Shown one piece after another: positions 52,743 to 60,935 of a stretch of DNA of 64,000 bases (the stretch's first letter is position 1; the number at the start of each line of letters is the position of its first letter). This DNA is from UBA8958 sp964571695. Lineage in GTDB: Bacteria > Desulfobacterota > Syntrophia > Syntrophales > UBA8958. The position numbers were made by a program, and so were the translations under genes. Below the pieces are notes generated by a model. The model did no database searches. It saw nothing but the letters and a program-made list of their open reading frames with translations, and was not told the origin of the DNA. The DNA lies in the NCBI GenBank assembly GCA_964571695.1, contig CAZNDG010000009.1:23145-87144 (forward strand). The letters run 5' to 3'.

Positions 52743-53090
52743 TTAAAGGCCCATAAGAATGCGCAGACGATCCTCCACCGCTGTCATGGTGATGGGGGAA
52801 ACTGCGCCCCAGCGACTGGTCAGTCTTTCTATAGAAATGGAACGCACGTCCTCGCATTTGATATAACTCGCCTCCTTGATACCGGCTTCCGGCGGCTCGA
52901 TGCAAACATGAGAACGAATTCTTATTGATCTTGTGGTCACGGGGAGAACGATCACAAGGCCCGCGGGACTTCGATTGAAAATGTCTACCGAAACGACCAG
53001 ACAGGGCCGTTTGCCAGCCTGTTCGTGACCCCGCACGGGGTTAAGATCCGCGAGCCATATGTCCCCACGCCGAGGGTCCTTTGCCGTCAT
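52743..53090 (-). CDS. MazF/PemK-family mRNA endonuclease toxin
   Basis: Protein of 115 residues with the MazF pattern: RRGDIWLADLNPVRGHEQAGKRP around the start (key part RGDIW...GHEQAGKRPCLVVS), then LPVTTRS and a C-terminal SPITMTAVEDRL. Such toxins cut mRNA at short sequences and are held by a cognate antitoxin. The gene overlaps the upstream antitoxin gene by ATGA, so translation is coupled. Confidence 0.9.
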   Translation of the reverse strand: MTAKDPRRGDIWLADLNPVRGHEQAGKRPCLVVSVDIFNRSPAGLVIVLPVTTRSIRIRSHVCIEPPEAGIKEASYIKCEDVRSISIERLTSRWGAVSPITMTAVEDRLRILMGL

Positions 53091-53332
53091 GGCTGTTCAC
53101 CGTCCCCAAGGGTGACGTCCCATGCGGACCTTTCTTCTTCTTCACATTTCCAACCTTCTACATCGTTTCTCAAAGCGGCAAAATCGCTACTCAGTCCTTC
53201 CAGAAACCGTCGGCGGCGGTAATTTTCGATAGCCTGATCAACGATAAGCTGCAGGGGTTTTCCTTCCTCCCGGGCCAGTTCCCGGAGCATCTTCCGGGAA
53301 AATTCACTGATTCTGATCGTTGTGGATGGCAT
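53087..53332 (-). CDS. Antitoxin of the MazF-type pair, ribbon-helix-helix-like
   Basis: Protein of 81 residues beginning TTIRISEFSRKMLRELA, a ribbon-helix-helix DNA-binding pattern, with an acidic C-terminal tail (EGWKCEEEERSAWD) suited to neutralising the toxin. It is encoded first and overlaps the toxin gene, as is usual. It probably represses its own promoter. Confidence 0.8.
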   Translation of the reverse strand: MPSTTIRISEFSRKMLRELAREEGKPLQLIVDQAIENYRRRRFLEGLSSDFAALRNDVEGWKCEEEERSAWDVTLGDGEQP

Positions 53333-53404
53333 ATTTCATGTCCTTTAGGTAATGTGTTTATTTCACAATACAATATCGTTTACATATTTGCAACATTTAG
53401 CTAA

Positions 53405-53608
53405 ACAAAAAACTATGAAATGGCCCTGGCGGACTACAATAAAGCCCTGCTCCTCGATCCCGATAATGTCCTGACGTACTACAATCGCGCCTATGTAAGC
53501 AATAAGCTCGGCAGGACGGGACAGGAACTCGCCGACTTGAAGAAAACCGCCAGACTGGGGCATCAGGGCGCGAAAAATGTCCTCAAGAAAAAAGGGCAGT
53601 TCCCATAA
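53405..53608 (+). pseudogene. TPR-repeat gene remnant, 5' end missing
   Basis: The readable frame gives one tetratricopeptide repeat (MALADYNKALLLDPDN then YYNRAYVSNKLG) and part of a second before a stop at 53608. An in-frame stop at 53402 and the lack of a ribosome-binding site or signal suggest the upstream part of a TPR protein has been lost. It sits inside the low-GC island. Confidence 0.55.
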
Positions 53609-53662
53609 ACCCGCAACCGATCGACATAAGAGGAGGAAAGCCGGAACGGCATCGATCTTATC

Positions 53663-53696
53663 GCCGCCCGGACGTGAAAATTATCCTCCGGGCGGC
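53663..53696. repeat. 10-bp inverted repeat after the TPR remnant
   Basis: GCCGCCCGGA and TCCGGGCGGC around a 14-base loop, perfect, without a T tract. It may be an old terminator. Confidence 0.4.
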
Positions 53697-53777
53697 TGAT
53701 AACGAATAGCGCGGTTGTCCGCTGCCCGCTGGTGGATAAACCTTACCTACTTTGTGCGCACTTACGTCCTGGTACTG

Positions 53778-54000
53778 TCAAGTTTTTTGTGTAAAATTAT
53801 CATGAGCCAATTTATCAAGGAATGGTAGCCGTTTAGGCACTTTCCCCAGAGGGGCTGATTTCCAATGTATTTCCATTTTCAGAGATATGAATGCCAAGAT
53901 GCGATAACAAGCCGCTTCTCCGGCTACAATCTCCATAACCTTTGTCCGTCGTTTAAACTCCTTTTGCCCGACCGCACCGGCAAAGCGCGGCCGTAGTTGA
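53778..54000 (-). pseudogene. C-terminal remnant of an IS256-type transposase
   Basis: The minus strand reads VGQKEFKRRTKVMEIV, then GEAACYRILAFISLKMEIHW and, near the stop at 53778, PKRLPFLDKLAHDNFTQ. This resembles the C-terminus of mutator-type (IS256) transposases (KRRT...EA...EWR...FTQ). No upstream part or ends survive. It adjoins the interrupted hydrolase gene and marks earlier insertion activity here. Confidence 0.5.
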
Positions 54001-54789
54001 AGTGGGACTGGTGATCCTGTCCCCCCGCGGCCTTTTCGCGTTCAGATGGTCGTTTCGTCCCGAATGATGCGATTGCTCTGCTGCCCGAGGTCAACGGCTC
54101 CATCCCGGCTGTAGATACGGGTTTTCATGATGTCGCCCGCGCTGAGATATCGCCGGTTATCCTTGACCTCGGAGGAGATAAAGTGTTCAATGCGCTCGGC
54201 CTGAGGCATCCCGATGATTTCCGCCAGCCTCATTTTGTATTTTGGCGGACTCCCGAGAGCGACGCCACAAGGGGTTCCCGTCGCGACCACATCGCCCGGC
54301 AGCAGGTCTAATTTCTTCCGCAGGCAATTGAGGAGTTCGTGCACACGGAAGATCATCTGCGCGGTCGTGCCTTTCTGCCCCTTGCCGGACGGGTTGGTTC
54401 CATCAGCCGCGTATATGTCGAGCTCCAGCGTCAGATCGTAGAGGCGCGATTGCGCGGCCTGATCCATTCTCTGGATGAAAGGCCCCAGCGGCGCAAAAGT
54501 ACGATAGCTTTTGCCGAGGAACCACTGTCCGGCGCGCAGCTGCAGGTCACGCGCGGAGATATCGTTGAAGAGGGTGATGCCGAGAACATAGTCGGCAAGG
54601 TTCTCGTGCGTAATGACATCCTTCTTTCCCACGGTTCTTCCTAGGACCACCCCCAGTTCAATTTCATAGTCGAGAAGCAGTGTGTCCGCCGGGTAAACCA
54701 CGTCGTCCGTCGCTCCGCAGATGGCGCTGGCGGCTTTCGTGAAAAAGATGGGGCTTTGCGGTATGGGTTGATAACTGTTCCAATAAATA

Positions 54790-54818
54790 TTGACAAATAT
54801 GGTAATATGTAGTAATAT
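54790..54818 (+). promoter_or_regulatory. Promoter of the IS607 recombinase gene
   Basis: TTGACA at 54790-54795, a 17-base spacer and TAATAT at 54813-54818. The expected transcription start falls at or within a base or two of the tnpA ATG (54825), so the message may be leaderless. The region is repeated TAATAT-rich DNA, a possible recombinase site. Confidence 0.65.
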
Positions 54819-54824
54819 ATATTC

Positions 54825-55388
54825 ATGAAACTTAGTGTATGGGCGAAGAAGCAAGGCATAACCTATAAGACAGCGTGGCGATGGTGGAAAGCCGGACAAC
54901 TTCCTGTTCAGGCAGAACAAATGGCAAGTGGCACTGTTGTCATTCGGGATACGGTAGCCGCCGAGGATGGTGTCGCTGCTCTTTACGCCCGCGTTTCTTC
55001 TTCCGATCAGAAGAACAATCTTGACGCGCAACTTGGACGGCTGGCAGCATACGCTTCAGCAAATGGGCATAAAGTTGTTAAAACAGCGGCGGAAGTCGGT
55101 TCGGGACTCAATGGTCGGCGTCCAAAACTCATGAAGCTGCTGGCAGACCCAACAGTGAAGATTATTATCGTCGAGCATCGGGACAGGTTGATGAGATTCG
55201 GTACGGAATACGTTGAATCCGCCCTTGCTGCGCAAGGCAGAAGAATTATTGTTGTTGATCCCACCGAAGTAAAGGATGATCTTGTGCAGGACATGATCGA
55301 GGTTCTGACTTCCTTCTGCGCCAGACTGTATGGTCGCCGCTCTGCCAGAAACAAGGCGAAGAAGGCTTTGGAGGCCATTCATGAGTGA
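54825..55388 (+). CDS. tnpA: IS607-family TnpA serine recombinase
   Basis: Protein of 187 residues with an N-terminal MerR-like helix-turn-helix (SVWAKKQGITYKTAWRWWKAGQLP) and a resolvase catalytic domain starting LYARVSSSDQKNNLDAQLGRL (active-site Ser in ARVSSSDQ; key part short here). This order, DNA binding first and catalysis second, defines IS607 transposases. Its stop overlaps the tnpB start (ATGAGTGA). Confidence 0.93.
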   Translation: MKLSVWAKKQGITYKTAWRWWKAGQLPVQAEQMASGTVVIRDTVAAEDGVAALYARVSSSDQKNNLDAQLGRLAAYASANGHKVVKTAAEVGSGLNGRRPKLMKLLADPTVKIIIVEHRDRLMRFGTEYVESALAAQGRRIIVVDPTEVKDDLVQDMIEVLTSFCARLYGRRSARNKAKKALEAIHE

Positions 55389-56955
55389 ACAGGCCCGGAC
55401 ATATCAGACGCGGCTATCGTTGGACGCGGCACAGGAAACAGCACTTGCCGCTTATGCGGATCTATACTGCACAGTCGAACGAAAGCTCTTTGCCGCAATC
55501 TGTGCAGGCGGCAATCCCGACAAGCTAAAGACTGCCTTTTCGAGGACATACAAGCTGACAGCACGGCAGTATAATGCCATTTCGCGCAACCTCAAAGGCA
55601 AAATCAAGTCGGTGACAATATTACAGGCTACGCAAATCGAAGAACTTAAAGCACGGATCAATAGGGCGGAAAAGGTTATAACGAAGGTAAAAAACCCTGC
55701 CAAGCGCCACCATAAGAAGCGCCGATTAGCTGCCTTGGTCGCTCGCCTTGCCCAAAAGACGGAAGCCGCAGCCAATGGCAAGGTCAACATCTGCTTTGGA
55801 AGTCGGAAACTCTTTGGCAAACAGTTTTACCTTGCCGATAACGGCTATGCCTCTCACGACGAGTGGAAGGCTGACTGGAAGAAAGCACGAAACAATCAGT
55901 TCTTCGTGGTCGGCTCCAAAGATGAAAATGCCGGGTGTCAAGGTTGTGTTGCTACAACCGATCCGGATGGAAACATTATATTAAGGCTGCGTCTGCCCGA
56001 CGCTTTAGCCAAAGATATTGGCAAGTATATCCTGATTGATGGAGTACGCTTCCCCTACGGACAGGAACACATTGTTGCCGCTCTCTCGGCAAGGCAGTCC
56101 GTATCATACCGATTCCTGCGTGATGCCGTTGGCTGGCGCGTCTTTGTTACAACAGATATGCCGATTGTGGATGTTGTTTCACGAAGGCAACTTGGCGCCG
56201 TCGGAATAGACATCAATGCTGACTGTCTTGCGGTAAGTGAAATCGACCATTACGGAAACTTCGTAACATCTAAGTCTAAGGTGATCCCCTGCGTTACTTA
56301 CGGAAAGACCACTAATCAAGCGACAGCGGTTATCGGCAATGCCGTTCGAGACATCCTGGATTTGGTTGTCGTATCCGGCAAACCCATTGTTATCGAAAAA
56401 CTCGACTTTACCAAAAAGAAGGCTGCTCTGGAAGGAGAGAATGTCCGGCATAACCGTATGATTTCCAGCTTGGCCTATAATCGGATAATCCAAACCATCA
56501 GGGCTCGTGCCTATATGGCCGGGATTGAGGTAATAGAAGTCAACCCCGCCTTCACCTCAACCATAGGCAAGGTCAACTATGCTGATAAGTATGGAATATC
56601 AGTGCATCAGGGCGCGGCATTAGCCATCGCCCGAAGAGGACTGGGTTTTACGGAGAAACCGGCATCGGCAGGGGAAGTCATCCTGCCGGACGGCGTTCAT
56701 CTCACCTTCGTGCTACCTGCAAGGAATCGCGCAAAGCATATATGGATGCAGTGGGCCGGTATTCGTAAAAACCTGGTAACGGCGCTTGCAGCGCACAGGC
56801 GGTTGAGTAAAACCTCACCTTCGTGGCCTCTAAAACCCTCGTTGGGTGCTATCCGCCTGTTGCCGGCGAAACTCCGGCACGTTAGCCAGCAATGCTGTTC
56901 GGCTGGCGATTTAGACGATGTTCCCCACTTCAGGGAATGTTTGTCTATATTTTAG
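55381..56955 (+). CDS. tnpB: TnpB-type RNA-guided nuclease homologue of IS607
   Basis: Protein of 524 residues related to TnpB, the ancestor of Cas12. RuvC-I Asp277 (VGIDINADCLA) and RuvC-II Glu339 (IVIEKLDF) are present. In the place of the RuvC-III aspartate the sequence is SVHQGAALAIARRG (His409-Gln410), and the Cys4 zinc ribbon that usually precedes it is missing. The subgroup motif CFGSRKLFGKQF and GSKDENAGCQ is recognisable. It could be inactive or use a shifted active site. The last 60 residues overlap the putative guide RNA and read as low-similarity protein. It starts within the tnpA stop. Confidence 0.85.
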   Translation: MSEQARTYQTRLSLDAAQETALAAYADLYCTVERKLFAAICAGGNPDKLKTAFSRTYKLTARQYNAISRNLKGKIKSVTILQATQIEELKARINRAEKVITKVKNPAKRHHKKRRLAALVARLAQKTEAAANGKVNICFGSRKLFGKQFYLADNGYASHDEWKADWKKARNNQFFVVGSKDENAGCQGCVATTDPDGNIILRLRLPDALAKDIGKYILIDGVRFPYGQEHIVAALSARQSVSYRFLRDAVGWRVFVTTDMPIVDVVSRRQLGAVGIDINADCLAVSEIDHYGNFVTSKSKVIPCVTYGKTTNQATAVIGNAVRDILDLVVVSGKPIVIEKLDFTKKKAALEGENVRHNRMISSLAYNRIIQTIRARAYMAGIEVIEVNPAFTSTIGKVNYADKYGISVHQGAALAIARRGLGFTEKPASAGEVILPDGVHLTFVLPARNRAKHIWMQWAGIRKNLVTALAAHRRLSKTSPSWPLKPSLGAIRLLPAKLRHVSQQCCSAGDLDDVPHFRECLSIF

Positions 56956-56961
56956 GAACGG
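56800..56961 (+). ncRNA. Putative omega (guide) RNA scaffold at the right end of the IS607 element
   Basis: The end of the element is rich in short hairpins: GCCGG...CCGGC near 56865, GCCAGC...GCTGGC near 56885, CCC...GGG near 56925. In TnpB elements the guide RNA scaffold overlaps the 3' end of tnpB, and the guide is read from the flank. Here the guide would be the split hydrolase gene, beginning CATGCGTACC at 56962. The exact 5' end is not visible. Confidence 0.45.
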
Positions 56962-57500
56962 CATGCGTACCTCAAGGGCGTGGTCGCGGTAATTGAGCCC
57001 CGCGCAGTAGATGTGCGGGTGGTCGCCGGCGGGCGGAAGGATGCGGACGTCCTCCAACGCCAGCGCCTCGCCGGTTGCGGGCATTGCCCCGCCGTCCATG
57101 AGGTTGTGGACGTCCTCCAGACTTTTTGCCTTCAGTATCGGCCGTATGATGCCATCCGTGATGATTCCGTGTTCGGCCTGCGTGCCTTGGGCACTGCTGT
57201 ATTTGACAATTTTCATAACCGCACTCTTTCCGGATGATGTTGATTTACAGATGTTTGGATGGCTTGCATATAGATTGGAAGAATTCGATGAACATGAAGT
57301 AAGAGTGCTTGCGACCCTGGAAAGGGGGGGCAAGTGTAATCGCTTTCGAGGTAACCTCGATAAATTCTCTGCGGGATGTTTTTCATGATTCATGTCTCAC
57401 TAACAGATTAACATTCATCTGCGGCATCACCCCACATGGGCCACAGCCAGGCGAGGTCCGTGTACAGATGGCAGGTATCTTTCACTTCTGTTCTATCTCC

Positions 57501-58271
57501 TCACGTTGTGTCAGGACGCCTTGCAACAAAGAACTCATAAGCGTAGTAATCTGAGTAAGTGCGGTGCATTTCGGGCTCCCTCGCGAGTTCGTCGAGCGCG
57601 GCAAGCGCCTCGGCATCGTTGTCATACTTCCCGCGCAATTCCATGATGCGCTGTTCCATCGGAGTGTAGAAGTCGTCCCACCAGGCCTCATCCGGCAGCG
57701 TGAAGCGACCGAGAAGCACAAAACCGCCGAGTTGGATGGCCCTCACCACGTCAGTCGCTGTGCCCATGGTTGGGTAATCCTGATCGAAACTTATCTTGAC
57801 CTCCGGCGGCGGGGCTTCCTTGCGCCAGACCGCGTCGGTGAAAGCAAGGAAGCCGCCGGGACGCAGCAAGCCATGGCAGATACGCAGGGCGTTTGCGATT
57901 CCGATGTTATAGAGCGCACCTTCGGACCAGATTAGGTCGCAGCTTTCCGGTGGCAAGTCCAGATTTGCCATGTCACCAACCTGCGCATGGATTCGCCGGG
58001 AAAGCCCGTGTGCAGCTAGCGTCGCCTTCAGCCTCTCAATACTGGGGACATGACTATCGATGGCCACGATGGAACCCGTTGTAAGGTCGGCCAGATGCAG
58101 GGTTTGCCCGCCGACGCCACATCCCAAATCAACAATCATGGGTGTACAGGGAAGCCCCGTGCAGAGACGGAGTGCTCTTGCGGCGCAATCACGATTGCCC
58201 GGCCCCTGTCTGGGCAAGCTCTCAAACACCTCAAAGAATATCTCCCAGAAACGGGAACCGTGCTCGTTCAT
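57501..58271 (-). CDS. SAM-dependent methyltransferase
   Basis: Class-I methyltransferase of 256 residues: motif I (IVDLGCGVGGQTLHLA), an acidic residue after the second strand (VAIDSHVPS), motif IV (CDLIWSEGAL) and a C-terminal strand. The substrate is not evident; the family includes natural-product and cofactor methyltransferases. It is the last gene of the low-GC island. Confidence 0.85.
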   Translation of the reverse strand: MNEHGSRFWEIFFEVFESLPRQGPGNRDCAARALRLCTGLPCTPMIVDLGCGVGGQTLHLADLTTGSIVAIDSHVPSIERLKATLAAHGLSRRIHAQVGDMANLDLPPESCDLIWSEGALYNIGIANALRICHGLLRPGGFLAFTDAVWRKEAPPPEVKISFDQDYPTMGTATDVVRAIQLGGFVLLGRFTLPDEAWWDDFYTPMEQRIMELRGKYDNDAEALAALDELAREPEMHRTYSDYYAYEFFVARRPDTT

Positions 58272-58705
58272 GAATGCTCTGTATATCCCTCTTGCTGAAC
58301 ATTGTTGATATGGATCGGTGCTAATATTGCATACGCCTCAATATATTATACGCAACTTTTCCATGAAGATAAATTTTAACGATTACGGGATATAAGTTAG
58401 CATAAAAATAGAAATTTGAATATTGCGGATTACAGGAAGGCAACAATACCACCTCTACACAAAATAATCACGACCAAAAGTAAGCACCTTTCTCCCCGTA
58501 TTCATTGCCCTGACAGGATCATGTACCCTCTCGCTTTGTACATGAAAGAAATAAAAGCGCGCTTCAGTCGGATGAACCTTATTTGATGCAGGAGTAAATA
58601 GCGCGGTCCGGTTTTGTCACAGATGATTCGGCCGTTTTGAAATGGTTGCCCTTGCCGCATCCGCAATCGGGATCGAGGGGGATATGCGTAGCTCGGGAAT
58701 CCCGG
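58272..58705. other. Intergenic region between the methyltransferase and trpA
   Basis: About 430 bases, AT-rich in its first half. No convincing frame, terminator or RNA gene was seen. Confidence 0.5.
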
Positions 58706-59503
58706 TTATGTTCTCGTTGCCGCCTTGAGCTCCCGGACGTAGGCGGCGGCCCGGGGAATCAGGTCCGGGTCCTCGCGGTGCGTGGCGAGCCATTTGACCA
58801 GTGCGCTGCCGATAACCACCCCGTCGGCCTGGGCGGCGAAGCTCCTCACCTGGGCCGCGGTGGAGATGCCGAAACCCACCGCTACGGGAAGATCCGTCCG
58901 GTGTCTGATCCGCTGGATGTCTGGAAGCACCGCTGCGGCCTCCGGGGTCTTCGTCCCCGTGACCCCGGTTACGGAGATGTAATAGATGAATCCAGAGGCG
59001 TTTTTGACGATATTTCCCAGCCGCCGGTCGCCGGTGGTCGGGGCGACGAGGATGATGAAGTCCAGGCCCCGGGGGTCCGTAAAGGTGCGCAGCTCCGCCG
59101 CCTCCTCGGGAGGCAGGTCCACGACGAGGAGCCCGTCCACCCCCGCCGCTTTCGCGTCCCGGGCAAACCGCTCGTTGCCGTAGGCGAAGACGGGATTGTA
59201 ATAGGTAAAAAGGACGATGGGAATATCCGACCTCCGGCGGAGACGGGCGATCATGGCGAGGATCGCGGCAAGATTGGTCCCTCCTCGGAGGGAGCGCTGG
59301 GCCGCCTCCTGAATGACCGGACCGTCCGCAGTGGGATCGGAGAAGGGAACGCCTATCTCCAGGATGTCCGCCCCGGCCTCATCCAGAACGGGGATCAGCG
59401 TCTCCGTCCTTTGCAGGTCCGGATCGCCGGCGGTGAGATAGAGGATCAGGGCCTTTTCCTTTCGGTTCCGCAAGTCTTGGAATCTCTTTTCGATGCGGTT
59501 CAT
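58706..59503 (-). CDS. trpA: Tryptophan synthase alpha chain
   Basis: Protein of 265 residues that splits indole-glycerol phosphate to indole. The catalytic Glu and Asp are in DILEIGVPFSDPTADGP and VDGLLVVDLPPEE, and the phosphate loop is GFGISTAAQV. It starts at ATG 59503, overlapping the trpB stop by ATGA, after GGAGG. A longer frame to 59569 lies inside trpB. Confidence 0.96.
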   Translation of the reverse strand: MNRIEKRFQDLRNRKEKALILYLTAGDPDLQRTETLIPVLDEAGADILEIGVPFSDPTADGPVIQEAAQRSLRGGTNLAAILAMIARLRRRSDIPIVLFTYYNPVFAYGNERFARDAKAAGVDGLLVVDLPPEEAAELRTFTDPRGLDFIILVAPTTGDRRLGNIVKNASGFIYYISVTGVTGTKTPEAAAVLPDIQRIRHRTDLPVAVGFGISTAAQVRSFAAQADGVVIGSALVKWLATHREDPDLIPRAAAYVRELKAATRT

Positions 59504-60705
59504 GGCAATTCCACCTCCTTTTGTGCGGCAACGATGCCCATGTCCTTGTCCCCCCGGCCGGAGAGGCAAACAACAATGATCTTGTCCCGGCTGAGCGCCG
59601 GGGCCAGCTTCATAGTGTAGGCGAGGGCGTGGGAGCTTTCCATGGCGGGCATGATCCCCTCACAGGTCGTCAGGAGCCGGAAGGCCGCCAATGCCTCCGC
59701 ATCCGTGACGGATACGTACCGGGCCCGCCCGACGGCATGAAAGAAGCTGTGCTCCGGTCCGACCCCGGGATAGTCGAGACCGGCGGAGATGGAGTGGGCG
59801 TCCCGCACCTGTCCGTGCTCGTCCTGGAGGAGATAGGTCTTGTTGCCGTGGAGGACCCCCACGGCGCCGGCGGAGATGCTGGCGGCATGGAGACCCGTAG
59901 GGATGCCCTTGCCCCCGGCTTCCACGCCGATCATGGCCGTCTTCCCATCGTTGCGGAAGGGATAAAACAGCCCCATGGCGTTGCTGCCGCCGCCGACGCA
60001 GGCCACGAGAAAATCAGGGAGGCGTCCCTCCTTTTTGAGGATCTGCCGGCGGGTCTCCCGGCCGATGACGCTCTGGAAGTCCCGGACCATGCGCGGATAA
60101 GGGTGGGGACCGGCGGTGGTGCCGATGACGTAGAAGGTATCCCGGATGCGGGCCACCCACTGGCGCATGGCCTCGTTCATGGCGTCCTTCAGGGTGGCCG
60201 TTCCGGAGGCGACCGGGGTCACCCTCGCCCCCAGCATCTCCATCCGGAAGACGTTGGGTGTTTGGCGCCGGATATCCTCCTCTCCCATGAAGACCTCGCA
60301 CTCCATGCCGAAGAGGGCAGCGACGGTGGCGGTGGCCACGCCGTGCTGGCCGGCCCCGGTCTCGGCGATTACCCGCCGCTTCCCCATCCGGCGGGCCAGG
60401 AGGGCCTGACCCAGGGTGTTGTTGATCTTGTGGGCCCCGGTGTGGTTGAGATCCTCCCGTTTGAGATAGATCTTGGCCCCGCCGGCCTTTGCCGTGATAT
60501 TTTCCGCAAAGTAGAGGGGGGTCTCCCGGCCGGCGTAATCATGGAGGTAGGAGTGGAATTCCCTCCGGAAAGCCGGGTCCCGGGCCGCCCGGCGATAGGC
60601 CTCCTCAAGTTCGATCAGGGCGGGCATGAGGGTCTCGGCGACATAGCGGCCCCCGAAGGCCCCGAAATGCCCCTGTCTGTCCGGCATATCTTGTTTCATA
60701 TGCAA
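59500..60705 (-). CDS. trpB: Tryptophan synthase beta chain
   Basis: PLP enzyme of 401 residues joining indole and serine. The PLP lysine is in HTGAHKINN, with GAGQHG and VGGGSNAMG loops, as in TrpB1. It overlaps trpA. Upstream it is separated from trpF by about 230 bases holding repeats. Confidence 0.97.
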   Translation of the reverse strand: MHMKQDMPDRQGHFGAFGGRYVAETLMPALIELEEAYRRAARDPAFRREFHSYLHDYAGRETPLYFAENITAKAGGAKIYLKREDLNHTGAHKINNTLGQALLARRMGKRRVIAETGAGQHGVATATVAALFGMECEVFMGEEDIRRQTPNVFRMEMLGARVTPVASGTATLKDAMNEAMRQWVARIRDTFYVIGTTAGPHPYPRMVRDFQSVIGRETRRQILKKEGRLPDFLVACVGGGSNAMGLFYPFRNDGKTAMIGVEAGGKGIPTGLHAASISAGAVGVLHGNKTYLLQDEHGQVRDAHSISAGLDYPGVGPEHSFFHAVGRARYVSVTDAEALAAFRLLTTCEGIMPAMESSHALAYTMKLAPALSRDKIIVVCLSGRGDKDMGIVAAQKEVELP

Positions 60706-60728
60706 ATCTCCTATTGTACGATTATATT

Positions 60729-60880
60729 TTACCCCATCCCTCTCCTCACCTCCCCCTTGAAGGGGGAGGGAAAAAGGTTGTCCTGCCTTACCCCTTGAAG
60801 GGGAGGAACGAGATTGTCCTGGTCTCCCCCCTGCAATGTAACGGAAAGAGGTTGTTTTTCATCTCCCTTCCCTTCAAGGG
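60729..60880. repeat. Cluster of three palindromic repeats between trpF and trpB
   Basis: Inverted repeats of the CTCCCCCTT/AAGGGGGAG family at 60749-60769 (10-base arms), 60791-60806 (CCCCTT/AAGGGG) and 60870-60880 (CCCTT/AAGGG). The first, with its TACCCCATCCC flank, is nearly the same as 25529-25571. Confidence 0.75.
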
Positions 60881-60935
60881 TCGGGGTGGGGATGGGTCTA
60901 AAACCTCCCCAATGTTGTCGGTCGTTGACCCATCC

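Larger units (their letters stand above)
54768..56961 (+). mobile_element. IS607-family transposon (tnpA and tnpB) inserted at GG
   Basis: A 2.2-kb element carrying a serine recombinase and TnpB genes, without inverted repeats. Both junctions end in GG (54766-54767 and 56960-56961), and the reconstructed target is GGG. IS607 elements insert at GG dinucleotides in just this way. The left end has a short AT-rich region with several TAATAT repeats. Confidence 0.88.
54042..57216 (-). pseudogene. Fumarylacetoacetate-hydrolase-family gene interrupted by an IS607 element
   Basis: The N-terminal part (57216-56962; MKIVKYSSAQGTQAEHG ... CAGLNYRDHALEVRMP) and C-terminal part (54766-54042; PQSPIFFTKAASAICG ... 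DYEIELGVVLG, NDISARDLQ) are one gene split by the transposon at 54768-56961. Removing the element and restoring GGG at the junction gives an uninterrupted 326-residue protein reading RMPIPQSPIFF across the site, as in the family. The C-terminal half keeps the metal-binding ExE and Asp residues. The intact protein would be a hydrolase or decarboxylase acting on a 2-oxo acid; as it stands the gene is broken. Confidence 0.88.

Noticed and set aside
54768..56961. IS605-type element with a Y1 transposase
   Set aside because: The first gene is a serine recombinase with a MerR-like domain, which defines IS607; no Y1 HUH transposase motif is present.
60729..60880. CRISPR array suspected from repeated palindromes
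   Set aside because: Repeat units differ in length and spacing, no uniform spacers exist, and no cas genes are near.
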